From Symsagittifera roscoffensis (taxonomy: Eukaryota > Xenacoelomorpha > Acoela > Convolutidae): a stretch of 64,000 nucleotides of DNA. Below the pieces are notes generated by a model that was not told where the DNA came from, searched no databases, and was given only the letters and a program-made list of their open reading frames with translations. The DNA lies in the NCBI RefSeq assembly GCF_963678635.1, contig NC_087066.1, positions 28,587,301 to 28,651,300 on the forward strand, in the 5' to 3' direction. The position numbers were made by a program, and so were the translations under genes. The stretch's first letter is position 1. Every line of letters begins with the position of its first letter. This document shows positions 31,890 to 41,283 of the stretch, one piece after another.

Positions 31890-32334
31890 TAGGTTGGACG
31901 GGCTACTAAGCAGCAAGAGTGGACCAAAAGAGGGAGAACCGAACTCGGGAGGTCCCAGCAGGGAGCCGAGGGTGAACTTCAATGAACATCAAAAGAGGAA
32001 GACGTATGGATCCACTAGAGGCAGGGGCAGTTCATCAGGCTATGCCAGAAGGGGTAGTGGAACATGGGGCCCGAACAGTAGAACAAGTTCAACGGGGAAG
32101 AGACAAACCTCTAACGAACGACCAACGCAAGGCACACATGCGACTGGGAGAAGTGATTCCGGCAACAGGGGCATGCGAGCCCGAGGAGGAGTCATGTGGG
32201 CCAAGCGGGAAACACTCACGGCGATTCGGATTGCAGGGATGCACCGCATACAGAGCCTCAGACGAGGTGTGAGGACACTCAGGCGGGACACTCAAGGGAT
32301 GCTACGGCAATGGCCACAGCATTTGAACCCCTAA
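31858..32334 (+). CDS. Giant element, basic Gly/Arg-rich linker frame of gag
   Basis: 158 residues in a second frame overlapping both neighbours. It starts with a short helix (MMERRTQAIIDRLDGLL) that continues the coiled-coil character of ORF1, then becomes Arg/Gly/Ser-rich (STRGRGSSSGYARRGSG), like the RNA-binding tail of capsid proteins. The last ~35 residues look non-coding. Composition argues that ORF1, this frame and the next are one gag region divided by frameshifts, either programmed or by decay. Confidence 0.5.
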   Translation: MMERRTQAIIDRLDGLLSSKSGPKEGEPNSGGPSREPRVNFNEHQKRKTYGSTRGRGSSSGYARRGSGTWGPNSRTSSTGKRQTSNERPTQGTHATGRSDSGNRGMRARGGVMWAKRETLTAIRIAGMHRIQSLRRGVRTLRRDTQGMLRQWPQHLNP

Positions 32335-34718
32335 ACAGGTCTTTGGAGACATTCCTTGCAAGGTTATCCAGAACCAATGAACGCAGTGAGAAGTGCAGAA
32401 GAGTCTTTAAGAAACCAAGATGCTATAAAGATGAATCTGATGGCTGTATTGATACCTGGATAGAGGTAATGAAGCTGCATTTCGAGGAAGAGGACTTGTC
32501 GGAGAGACAGGAATGCAGTGCGCTCACCAGCAACTTGGAAGGGACAGCCCTGAACTGTGTCATGGCCAAGAAGCAATATCAACGTGACACTGCTGAGAAA
32601 ATTTTCGAAATCTTGTTAAACCGTTTCGGATCAGGGGTGCAGGGGCACCAGGCGATGATGCGCTTCGAGAAACGGAGGCAACGAGAAGATGAAACGATAG
32701 ACAAGTTTCTCGATGATTTGAAAATGCTGAGAAGACGCAGCCAACCGGATGAGTCAAACCGAAGGATGAACCTGGCCGTAGCCTCAAAATTCATCGATGG
32801 TGTGAAGAATGATGAACTTCGTACGATGCTAGCAACGCATTACACACCACTATCAACCAATGCGCCAACACCGGAGGAGTTGAGGCTCAAGTCAAAAGAG
32901 TATCTTTTGTTGAAACCTCCTTCGAGATCTGGATACTACAAGAACAATTATGGCAATTTTAACAACGGACCAGCAAACCAAGGGAACAATTGGTACAAAC
33001 CGAGGGATGATATGGACAAGAGACGCTCTTGTGCCAATTGCAGTTCAACGGACCATCATGTGTCAGCATGCCCAGCTTACAAACAAGGCATGAAAGCAAT
33101 AGGCTTTAGCCTCGAGGACGAAGATGCGCCAGAATTGGACCATGAGGATTTCATGAGAGGAGTAATTGCGAAATTCGGACCGAGGTGTTTCTTTTGCAAC
33201 TTGGAAGGTCATTTTAAAACAGATTGTCCGCAATTCTGGGATGCAGTGGCAGACATAAAGCATCCAAGACATGAAGAAGCTTTGTCAGGAGTGAAAGCCA
33301 GCAAGGCTCGACTTTTGAGTGAAGCAGAGGCACGCAGAAAAGAAAAACCTCAAGAGCTGGCGGCAAAGAAAATGCAAGCGGTAACAGAGGAGACACGTGA
33401 GCCGGAATCAGCAACTGCGGCTGATGGCTTCAAGATCGATTATAAGGCAGCCGCGAGGGATGCTCTAAATAGAGTGCAGCAGGAACTGGTGACGAAAGAG
33501 ATCGCACAAAAAATGAAACTTGAACTGGAGAATGAGAAATTTCAGGAGCAACTGAATACCTTCGAAGCAACGGAGTTCGAAGAAACTAAAGCACCAAGCA
33601 GTTTGAGCATGAAACTTAATGTGATCTCCGGTCAGAGGTTCGGCATGGTGCCGCAAGGAAGCAAGATACAGTCGATAATCTCAGTGGCTGGACATCAGGT
33701 GATCAGAAATCTGAGTGCACCATCCGAGTTCACTTTGATGAATTTGGACACATATGCAGATTATCTGAGGCAGGTGGAGCCACGCACCGAGTCAAGAGCC
33801 GTGCGGGCACTACTAACGACGGGTGGCCCTCGCATGAAGAAACTTCATGGACGCTACCTAGAGGTCTATGGGCCGTATCAAGTGATGCTGAACGTGGATG
33901 GAATCAGTATCTTCACCAGGACTTATGTAACAACAGATGATGACCAAATGGGGCAGATCTATTTGGGAGAGGAGGAACTCAAAGTCCGCAGGATAGGCCA
34001 TGACGCCATGATGGAACAAGACGCAGTACACATTGGGTATGAAGCAGATGTGACTGCACATCTGCTCGACACCAATGGAACAAAACTCGGAGTCACAGGG
34101 CTTCTGGACACAGGAGCGGTAGTGAGTGTGATGCCGATAAAAACTTGGGAAAGAATGGGCTTCACGCGGGAAGATCTAATTCCAACGAATCTCCGACTGG
34201 CCGCCGCCAATCGAGGAGCTATCTACGTGGCCGGAAGAAAACCAATAACGGTCCTCCCTATGGGAGGACGGGATCTTTGGATGAGCTTCCTGTTGGTAGA
34301 GAATCTGGACGACGCCGACCAATTCATCTTGGGCAGAGATTTTGTCAGGAATTTTGACGTGATGATTGACTTGAACAACGGTCTGATACGGATTAGAAAC
34401 CCGGACCGAAAGTATGTTAAGAGACCAATTAATAGGATAATAACAGACAAAAACAAGGTACCAATTTTTTTGGATAGAAAAGTAAAGATACAACCAGGAC
34501 AAGCTGTGGTAGCAATTTTTAGAATGAGAAATTTGAATTCGTTAAGTGATAGTAAACAGGTTTGCTTAATATCGAATCCAAATAGTCAGAGTTCGGTGAT
34601 TTTAGGCCGGAGCTTCTCGGTAACGCGAAACGGACTGTGTGTCAGTGTGTTGTTAACACACTGGACACCACGGTTTCAATCCAGCGTGGAAAGAAGCTTG
34701 GCTACGCTTTGCCGATGA
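32196..34718 (+). CDS. Giant element gag (capsid, CCHC knuckles) and aspartic protease
   Basis: 840 residues. Residues about 65-245 are a helical gag capsid region (WIEVMKLHFEEEDL, LNRFGSGVQGHQAMMRF, IDKFLDDLKML), as in the retrotransposon gag family. Two CX2CX4HX4C zinc knuckles at 279-292 and 331-344 bind nucleic acid. The retropepsin-like protease has its active site LLDTGAVVSVMP with D638-T639-G640 and a second loop ILGRDF. The first ~45 residues before AFEPLNRSLETFL may be out-of-frame read-through from upstream. The end overlaps the RT frame by 82 nt, and the last ~20 residues look like frame-shifted sequence. Confidence 0.85.
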   Translation: MGQAGNTHGDSDCRDAPHTEPQTRCEDTQAGHSRDATAMATAFEPLNRSLETFLARLSRTNERSEKCRRVFKKPRCYKDESDGCIDTWIEVMKLHFEEEDLSERQECSALTSNLEGTALNCVMAKKQYQRDTAEKIFEILLNRFGSGVQGHQAMMRFEKRRQREDETIDKFLDDLKMLRRRSQPDESNRRMNLAVASKFIDGVKNDELRTMLATHYTPLSTNAPTPEELRLKSKEYLLLKPPSRSGYYKNNYGNFNNGPANQGNNWYKPRDDMDKRRSCANCSSTDHHVSACPAYKQGMKAIGFSLEDEDAPELDHEDFMRGVIAKFGPRCFFCNLEGHFKTDCPQFWDAVADIKHPRHEEALSGVKASKARLLSEAEARRKEKPQELAAKKMQAVTEETREPESATAADGFKIDYKAAARDALNRVQQELVTKEIAQKMKLELENEKFQEQLNTFEATEFEETKAPSSLSMKLNVISGQRFGMVPQGSKIQSIISVAGHQVIRNLSAPSEFTLMNLDTYADYLRQVEPRTESRAVRALLTTGGPRMKKLHGRYLEVYGPYQVMLNVDGISIFTRTYVTTDDDQMGQIYLGEEELKVRRIGHDAMMEQDAVHIGYEADVTAHLLDTNGTKLGVTGLLDTGAVVSVMPIKTWERMGFTREDLIPTNLRLAAANRGAIYVAGRKPITVLPMGGRDLWMSFLLVENLDDADQFILGRDFVRNFDVMIDLNNGLIRIRNPDRKYVKRPINRIITDKNKVPIFLDRKVKIQPGQAVVAIFRMRNLNSLSDSKQVCLISNPNSQSSVILGRSFSVTRNGLCVSVLLTHWTPRFQSSVERSLATLCR

Positions 34719-37561
34719 GGACCGACTATGAGGAGACACAAAATTTGAAGAAATATAGTGTGAAAGACTGTCCTTATCATGCCAATAAAGATAAAATTTT
34801 AAAGAGGATTTTTGAATTAAAATCTATTCATAAAATGTTTTCAATGAAATCCGAAACGGACGACGGCTTATCAAGCTGCTCGAATTTTCCGGAACGCCCC
34901 TCGTCATATGAACTAGAATCTGACAAACCGGTTTTGCCAGAGATAGAACATATAAAAGGGAAAATAGGCGAGGGAGATTTCGAAAAATTGCGGGATCTCC
35001 TAAATCGGAACGCAGATGTATTTTCAAAACATAAGGCAGATATCGGTTGCTGTAATTTCGTCGAACACGAAATCGAACTAGAAGAGGGCGCCGTTCCCCA
35101 TAGGGAAGGCGCAAGACGAATGACGCCACTTAAATCGGAAGCGTGCCGAGCGGAAATAGAAATGTTGCTTGAATACGACATGATAGAACCCTCGAAATTG
35201 CCATGGGCTTGCGGGGTAGTAATGGCGAAAAAGAAAGGGGGGCAGCTTAGATTTTGTTGCGACTTTCGTTACTTGAACGCGGTAACGATAAAAGATGCGT
35301 ACCCGATACCGCGAATAGACGAGAGCCTATCTAAGCTTGGTGATGCCAAGTTCTTCACCACATTGGACTTAGGTTCTGCCTTCTGGCAGGTCCCTCTGCG
35401 GAAGAAGGACAGAGAGAAAACCGGATTCGCGTGCGAATTGGGATTGTACCAGTGGAAGAGTATGCCCTTCGGCTTGTGCAATGCAACGGCCACTTTTCAA
35501 AGACTGATGGCTCAGGCTTTGACGAGAGTGACCAAGAAGTACGGGAATCTCGTGATGTGTTACGTGGATGACGTAGTCATAGCGACACCGACCCTGGAAG
35601 ACCACATTGATAGGCTCGATGAGGTCTTTGGATGCATGAAAAGAGCTGGATTGAAGTGCAAACCATCGAAATGTGAAATCCTTAGGGATTCGATTAAGTA
35701 CCTAGGAAGAATGGTGGATAGGCATGGTGTGAGGCCAGACCCGGAAGCAGTGGAAGCAGTGTTGACATGGAAGGCCCCCAGAACGGACACACAGCTCCTG
35801 AGCTTCCTAGGGTTTGCCAATTACTACCGAGAATTCATAAAAGGATATGCGGACAAGGTGTATCCGATGCAGAAGCTGATGCGCAACAAGGGGAAAAAGT
35901 TCGAATGGAACGATGAGGCACAGGTTGCTTTCGAGAACATAAAGAGGGAACTGTGCGAAGCGCCAGTGCTGCGCATGCATACAGAAAAGGGCATGTATGT
36001 TCTCGACACAGACGCATCGGTGGTAGCCATCTCAGGAATCTTGCATCAAGAGCAAGAATGGAATGGAAGAACAGTTCTCCGTCCCATTGCATACGGCAGC
36101 AAGGTCTTGAGTGACACAGAGATGAAATATGGCGCACCAAAAGCAGAAATGTTTGCAGTAGTCACCTTCGTGGAAAAGTACCGTGCATACTTGGGGAGCG
36201 CTCCCTTCAAGTTACGCGTGGACAACAGAGCGTTATCCTGGTTGAAAACCTACTCGATGGATCAGAGTTATATTGGTAGATGGATAGTCAGATTGGATGG
36301 CTACCATATGATAATCGAACATAGGATGCGTGATAAACACCAGAATGCTGACAACCTCAGCAAGAAAACTGAGTTTTATGAAAGATTGGAGCAGAAGCAG
36401 GCCAATCAGGCGGAAATAAAGGAGGGATTCTCGTTTCTGGACAAAGAAACTTATGAAGCGCTTCCCTTAACGAGATGGTTGGATAAGTCTGGACATCCAA
36501 TTCCAGGGCACCCTGAGTTACTTGTAGAGAAAGCAGCTGAGATAAAGATCCTATCCAAGGAGGACCCAGTCCCCTTGGATCTGTTGCTGCGCTCGAACCT
36601 GGTCCAGCAAGAACTCTCTCGCATGAACATAAACAGCCTCTCATTATTGGATAAAACGGTGCAAGTCACACCGCAAGTGATGCGGATGCTGGGTGGGTTG
36701 TTAGAAAGAGAAGTGACCAGAGATGACCCCGAGTGGACAGCAGCAGTGGCATCGCTAACAGTTAGTGAGAAGTTGAAGATCATGCCGTCCAGACGACAGC
36801 ACGAAGAGAACGAGAGGGATTGTAGGACAATAGTTCAGCAACTAGTATCCTCAATACCCCAAGAGATTTTAACCAGTACTTCCTACGGACAGAGAGAACA
36901 GGGGAGCAGCAAGCGAAAGAAAACCGTCACCTTTGTGGACCAGGATAAGGAAGGTAAAAAGGTAGAACAAAATCAGCTGCAAGACTATTTGTCCGGGGAG
37001 ACGAATGATGAAAAGAACCAGCAATCACAAGATCAACACCCGGGACAAGAAAATTTGTCCGGGGAGTCTGAGATAGACGAGAAATTTCCTGATGAGAAAC
37101 AGGACCCAGAGAACAAGGTTTTGTCCGGGGAGTTCAGATGGATGCGAAGAAGGCACAGACATGATCTGGAGGAGCGTGCAGTCTCCAGCACAACCTCTTC
37201 GACGGATGATGATTCCCGAAACTCAGGAATGGACACCTATTCAGACAGGAACTCGAGTTCGGGATCAGAACTGTCAAAACTAGCGATACACACGCTACTA
37301 GTGGAAACTCGGGCAAGGGACCTGGACAGAGAGGTGTTCCAGGATCCTGACAGTGATCGCTACCTAATACCAAGCGAAAGAGTCTTTGACAACGCAGCGG
37401 ATGACTTGGAGACGATAGCGGTATCGAAACGTTCGATAAGCCTGTTGCCGCATAAAGAGGTAGTCAGGACTGATCTTCAGCCGTTTAAACAAGAAACACA
37501 GCCGTTGGCGAAGATTTGGTGCGTTAAGATGGAAGAAGACACAACCCGCCCAACGAGCTGA
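34637..37561 (+). CDS. Giant element reverse transcriptase and RNase H
   Basis: 974 residues. RT motifs are LRFCCDFRYLNAVTIKDAYP, FFTTLDLGSAFWQVPL (motif A), MPFGLCNATATFQRLM (motif B) and YVDDVVIA (YVDD at 309-312), then FLGFANYYREFI. Ty3-type RNase H follows: VLDTDASVVAISGIL, KAEMFAVV and LRVDNRALSWL carry the acidic residues. The C-terminal ~370 residues are a linker with three LSGE repeats encoded by the GTCCGGGGAG decamer (near 782-835) and no known domain. It starts in a different frame from protease, so a frameshift near 34650 is needed. It ends 8 nt before the integrase ORF. Confidence 0.9.
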   Translation: MCQCVVNTLDTTVSIQRGKKLGYALPMRTDYEETQNLKKYSVKDCPYHANKDKILKRIFELKSIHKMFSMKSETDDGLSSCSNFPERPSSYELESDKPVLPEIEHIKGKIGEGDFEKLRDLLNRNADVFSKHKADIGCCNFVEHEIELEEGAVPHREGARRMTPLKSEACRAEIEMLLEYDMIEPSKLPWACGVVMAKKKGGQLRFCCDFRYLNAVTIKDAYPIPRIDESLSKLGDAKFFTTLDLGSAFWQVPLRKKDREKTGFACELGLYQWKSMPFGLCNATATFQRLMAQALTRVTKKYGNLVMCYVDDVVIATPTLEDHIDRLDEVFGCMKRAGLKCKPSKCEILRDSIKYLGRMVDRHGVRPDPEAVEAVLTWKAPRTDTQLLSFLGFANYYREFIKGYADKVYPMQKLMRNKGKKFEWNDEAQVAFENIKRELCEAPVLRMHTEKGMYVLDTDASVVAISGILHQEQEWNGRTVLRPIAYGSKVLSDTEMKYGAPKAEMFAVVTFVEKYRAYLGSAPFKLRVDNRALSWLKTYSMDQSYIGRWIVRLDGYHMIIEHRMRDKHQNADNLSKKTEFYERLEQKQANQAEIKEGFSFLDKETYEALPLTRWLDKSGHPIPGHPELLVEKAAEIKILSKEDPVPLDLLLRSNLVQQELSRMNINSLSLLDKTVQVTPQVMRMLGGLLEREVTRDDPEWTAAVASLTVSEKLKIMPSRRQHEENERDCRTIVQQLVSSIPQEILTSTSYGQREQGSSKRKKTVTFVDQDKEGKKVEQNQLQDYLSGETNDEKNQQSQDQHPGQENLSGESEIDEKFPDEKQDPENKVLSGEFRWMRRRHRHDLEERAVSSTTSSTDDDSRNSGMDTYSDRNSSSGSELSKLAIHTLLVETRARDLDREVFQDPDSDRYLIPSERVFDNAADDLETIAVSKRSISLLPHKEVVRTDLQPFKQETQPLAKIWCVKMEEDTTRPTS

Positions 37562-37569
37562 ATAGTCAG

Positions 37570-38757
37570 ATGAGGGTCATGAAGACGTACTTAAAGGCGA
37601 GATACCAACTCTCGGACCATCTAAGGGCGCAGAGAAATGATCGCATGACAGGCAACCTGAAAAGGTGGATCGAGAATGGTTCGCCGGATAAAGGGGACAT
37701 CGAGGAAGATAGTTATCGCATCCTGAGACAATACTTCATGCAGAAGGAAGGGAGGTTATATTTGAACAAGGACGGGATTGTGGCTTGCAAAAGAAGGGAG
37801 GAAGACAGAGTCCTATACAAGTATAACGCGATAGTGTTACCGCAACTCTATCAGACAGAACTACTATTCAGGTCACATGATCAGATGGACCATCAGGGGA
37901 TCGACAAAGTATATCAGAGGATCCTGAAGCGCTTTGAGTGGCCTGGGATGAAAAAGGCATGCGAGAAATGGGTAACAGCATGTCTGTCATGCCAACAGGT
38001 CAAGGATCCAAGGAAGTTGCGATTTCCTTTACAATCGATCGAGTCGTCTGAATTCAACGAGGTGGTGCAAATAGATCACCAAAAGATATGCATGACAGAC
38101 AATGGTTATAATCAGGTGCTGGTCATGATAGATCATTTTACGAAGTATGCAGAGGCCGTGCCCTGCATAACTGCCTCGGCGGAAGAGACATGCGACCACC
38201 TGATCAATACGTGGATAGCAAGACATGGTTGTCCGATGACGTTTCAATCGGATAATGGAACAGCTTTTGTAGAAGAGCTTACGAAAGAGCTAATGAGACG
38301 CTCACAGGTCGCTCAAGCTCACTCCACGACATACCACTCTCAGACGAACGGCTTAGTGGAAAGACAGAATAGGACGTTAGTGTCAATGCTGAGAGTATAT
38401 TGTTCCAGGTACATGACCGATTGGGACAGATACCTTCCACAGGTGATGGGAGCATATAACAGCACGCAACACTCCACCACCGGAGCCAGTCCACTCATGA
38501 TGCTAACTGGACACGAAAAGTCATTACCATTAACCTTCTTCTACCCAGAGTATGAGGGAAAGAAAACGTCCCCACAGGTCTACGTGAGGGATGTGATCAG
38601 ACGCCAACAGGAGTTGAACGATTTGTGTAGACGAAATACTCAGCAGGCACAGGCAAGGCAGAGGAAAAGATTCGACAAGAAAGCAGCTGGTGCAAAGGCT
38701 TACTCGGTGGGAGACTACGTATGGGTATTTCACCGAAAGGGACGAAAAAGCTCCTAA
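37570..38757 (+). CDS. Giant element integrase
   Basis: 395 residues. The zinc-binding domain is H103, H108, C138, C141. The catalytic DDE core is D169 (VVQIDHQ), D228 (FQSDNGTAF) and E264 (NGLVERQNR), all present. It catalyses insertion of the cDNA. The last residues after GDYVWVF are out of frame, because the expected GPY/F module (KKWRGPF) is found in the next frame at 38721. The start ATG is in a new frame 8 nt after the RT stop, so in this copy integrase would need frameshifting or reinitiation. Confidence 0.9.
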   Translation: MRVMKTYLKARYQLSDHLRAQRNDRMTGNLKRWIENGSPDKGDIEEDSYRILRQYFMQKEGRLYLNKDGIVACKRREEDRVLYKYNAIVLPQLYQTELLFRSHDQMDHQGIDKVYQRILKRFEWPGMKKACEKWVTACLSCQQVKDPRKLRFPLQSIESSEFNEVVQIDHQKICMTDNGYNQVLVMIDHFTKYAEAVPCITASAEETCDHLINTWIARHGCPMTFQSDNGTAFVEELTKELMRRSQVAQAHSTTYHSQTNGLVERQNRTLVSMLRVYCSRYMTDWDRYLPQVMGAYNSTQHSTTGASPLMMLTGHEKSLPLTFFYPEYEGKKTSPQVYVRDVIRRQQELNDLCRRNTQQAQARQRKRFDKKAAGAKAYSVGDYVWVFHRKGRKSS

Positions 38758-39305
38758 AAAAGTGGAGGGGACCCTTCATGATTACAGAGGTGCACCAGGA
38801 GGGACGCTTTTATAGACTGAGTACTGGCCGAGCCGCCCACTACGAGAACATCAAGCCACACAATCCATCGACAGAAGACTGGTGTATACCTGCAGACATG
38901 GAAGAAGGGGATTATCTAATGATGAATCCTGCTTGTGAGGTCAATGAAAAGGGCACCAGGGAGAAGAACGATGGAAACGAAGTCGTAGAGGAAGGTACGG
39001 ATACACCGCTGGACCTGGATCCAAACGAGCAGATCGAAGCGGACGATGAAACATTACCCTACGCAGAGGAAGATTGGCAGGATCCCGAACAGATAGAGGT
39101 TCCCACGAACTTGGAACCGGATCTTCCGTTCACGATACAGACTCGTCAGAAGGACGGGACGAGACCAAGAAAGAAATACAATCCTTACAGTGACGACTTT
39201 GTATTGGATAGGATAGATCTGAAGAAGATAGTGGAGGAAGTAGTGGGTCTAGAGGAAATAACTGTGTCACAAGACATTGACGTAGTTGATACGAACAAGA
39301 CTTGA
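38721..39305 (+). CDS. Integrase GPY/F module and acidic tail
   Basis: 194 residues. KGTKKLLKKWRGPFMITEVH and the following YENIKPHN are the C-terminal GPY/F module found in many Ty3/gypsy integrases, here separated from the catalytic core by a frame change near 38730. The rest is an acidic tail (DETLPYAEEDWQDPEQIE) with no recognised motif, ending 3 nt into the macrodomain ORF. Confidence 0.8.
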   Translation: MGISPKGTKKLLKKWRGPFMITEVHQEGRFYRLSTGRAAHYENIKPHNPSTEDWCIPADMEEGDYLMMNPACEVNEKGTREKNDGNEVVEEGTDTPLDLDPNEQIEADDETLPYAEEDWQDPEQIEVPTNLEPDLPFTIQTRQKDGTRPRKKYNPYSDDFVLDRIDLKKIVEEVVGLEEITVSQDIDVVDTNKT

Positions 39306-40147
39306 CGAACCTGCGTGTCTTAGAGTGGCTGAATGAAACGACCTCGGATCCTGAGGAGACCAGTGTGACGATTCAAGACGTAGATCGTGAAAGCATGAAA
39401 TACATCAAGACCGAACGAGACGATCCTTCCTGGGCTGCCCAGGAAGGACGACTACTCATTCCGGCTTCTAACCTCGACTTGATACCCGGTATGCGATCGA
39501 CGAGGACGTCGATGGATATTTTTGTCCGGGGAGTGGGGGTAGCACTTACCCACACTCAAAACTTGATAATAAAAAAATTAAGAATAGCAAGAATAGAAAC
39601 AGGAGACTTAGAAGCAGAGACAGGCGAAGAACCTAAGAAACTTGACATGGGCAGGGTAGTTGAGTCTTATTTTAACTTACCAAATGAATATTCAAGTAAC
39701 ATAATACTAACAGACAGTGATTTCATACTCACAAACAGAACATGTGCGATAGCAATCACTGCAGACATGAGTTTTAGGACAGCGCTAGCGGCAGATTTTA
39801 AGAGAGAATACAAAAACGTGGAATTCCTTTGGAAGCAAAGACCAGGGATAGGGGGCGTAGCAGCCTTACCTCCGGCGGCGTCGCAGATACCGGGAAAATA
39901 CTTATGCTTCTTGGTAACGAGGGCGACGGAGAAGCAGCACGTGGACCCAGAGAACCTAGTCTTGTCCTTGACGAGGCTGAGGGACTTCCTTGTGGAAATG
40001 GACGTGAAGGAGCTCTCGCTTCCAGTGTACGATCCAAACAGAGGAAGACTGCATCCTCGGGAATTGTACGCGCTTGTACACGTGATATTCTCTGATACGA
40101 ACATACAAGTATATCTACATAAAAAATATTACTTAAGTATAGGCTGA
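39302..40147 (+). CDS. Macrodomain protein, TARG1/OARD1-like, of the giant element
   Basis: 281 residues. Residues about 130-281 align with the ADP-ribose-binding macrodomain of the TARG1/OARD1 type: AIAITADMSFRTALAADFKR, GGVAALP, KYLCFLVTR, ENLVLSLTRLRDFL, LSLPVYDPNRGRL and IFSDTNIQVYL correspond in order to the family strands and helices. Known relatives remove ADP-ribose from proteins, with a Lys and an Asp in catalysis. By my alignment the Asp position (after the GCGL loop) is Gly and the Lys is Arg or Ala, so binding without hydrolysis is likely. The first 130 residues are unique. The GTCCGGGGAG decamer lies inside it. It overlaps the preceding stop by 4 nt. A host-derived capture is the simplest origin. 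Confidence 0.75.
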   Translation: MTNLRVLEWLNETTSDPEETSVTIQDVDRESMKYIKTERDDPSWAAQEGRLLIPASNLDLIPGMRSTRTSMDIFVRGVGVALTHTQNLIIKKLRIARIETGDLEAETGEEPKKLDMGRVVESYFNLPNEYSSNIILTDSDFILTNRTCAIAITADMSFRTALAADFKREYKNVEFLWKQRPGIGGVAALPPAASQIPGKYLCFLVTRATEKQHVDPENLVLSLTRLRDFLVEMDVKELSLPVYDPNRGRLHPRELYALVHVIFSDTNIQVYLHKKYYLSIG

Positions 40148-40539
40148 GTGATGTGCGAGAGGGTGTTAGGCCAAAGACTAAGTTGTATGTAATATGTGTT
40201 ATATTATGTTGTGTTATGTGTTAGGTTATTAAGATCATGGGTAAGTAGGGGTTAGTGACCATGAACAACTAAATGACGATCTTAGAAATAGATCCAAAGT
40301 TTGGACTGTCCAATCTTAGGTCGAATTCCAAAATTTTATAGAGCAATTGATTTTAATAAATTTTAGAATAAATATCTTTTTATCTGAACTGTTTTTAAGC
40401 AAATTTTAACGATATATGTTAAGGTGAAACTGACAAGTGTGATATTTGTCACTTCTTTTCTAGATCCTGATTGATCATTTAATTACTCACTTGAGTCAAA
40501 ATCTTGGAATCAAAACCGAATCAAACTTGAAAAAATAGA
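40148..40539 (+). other. AT-rich spacer between pol-linked and accessory ORFs
   Basis: 392 bp with no ORF and markedly lower GC than both sides. It contains a candidate intron (40241-40463). Confidence 0.6.
40241..40463 (+). promoter_or_regulatory. Candidate intron or splice-acceptor region
   Basis: A consensus donor ATGG/GTAAGT at 40241 and a pyrimidine-rich acceptor TCACTTCTTTTCTAG ending at 40463 bracket AT-rich sequence 77 nt before the next ATG. The acceptor alone could join a leader donor to the accessory ORFs and make a subgenomic RNA. Confidence 0.45.
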
Positions 40540-41235
40540 ATGGATAACTTCAACTTGGATGAATTGATGGACCTGGCAGAGGCATATGTAGGACCGATGA
40601 TAGATGCGATCTATTGTCGGCTGATCAATCGGGACTTCGCTCTGGAGGACCCAGAGGTAGTCATGTTGCTGACCGCCCTGATCAACATCTTGGGGCATGA
40701 CAACCGTGGGGACCACCCCACGGAAGTCCTGTTGATGGCAGCATATGGAGAAAGAGGAGTACTAGACCGCCCGAACATGAGAGTGATGAGGTGGAGAAAC
40801 GGGGCTCTCTCAGGGAGTGACTTGGCGAATGAGCCTGGATTGGGAGGTTCTAGGACTTACCAACCAGGTGAGATGCCTATGCCCTCCAAGCCCAAACCTG
40901 GGTTGACGAGAATGCATCGGGAGATGAACAGCGAGGCGACCTCGTCTGGTTCACCACTGAGAGCAGCTGTGCCACCAAAAAGGGCGAAAGTAGGACAGAA
41001 GGTTCAGACGAACCAAACCATGCAAGATCTGGATGAGATGAACGATGAACTGAAAAGTACGAAGAAGGAGCTGGACGAGATGACCAAAAGTATGCTCCAG
41101 ATGGAGGAAGATCGAGACATGTGGAGAAAGTTGTTTGAAGATTGCAACAAAAAGCAAGGTCAAGAGATTGAGCGCTTGAGGCAGGACTACAAAAAGCGAT
41201 CGGAGCAGATGGCGTTGACAACGGCCGTGGAGTAA
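40540..41235 (+). CDS. Giant element accessory coiled-coil protein
   Basis: 231 residues, first ORF after the spacer. The N-terminal ~75 residues are helical and hydrophobic (LDELMDLAEAYVGPMIDAIY, VVMLLTALINILG). A proline and Ser-rich linker follows, with a basic cluster PPKRAKVGQK near 148. Residues about 162-220 form a coiled coil (MQDLDEMNDELKSTKKELDE and on). I do not recognise a family. A self-assembling or adaptor role would fit. The next ORF starts 48 nt downstream in the same frame. Confidence 0.65.
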   Translation: MDNFNLDELMDLAEAYVGPMIDAIYCRLINRDFALEDPEVVMLLTALINILGHDNRGDHPTEVLLMAAYGERGVLDRPNMRVMRWRNGALSGSDLANEPGLGGSRTYQPGEMPMPSKPKPGLTRMHREMNSEATSSGSPLRAAVPPKRAKVGQKVQTNQTMQDLDEMNDELKSTKKELDEMTKSMLQMEEDRDMWRKLFEDCNKKQGQEIERLRQDYKKRSEQMALTTAVE

Positions 41236-41283
41236 GGAATACCTACAAGGGATATTCCTCGTGGGCAGTCCCCGATAGAGCTC

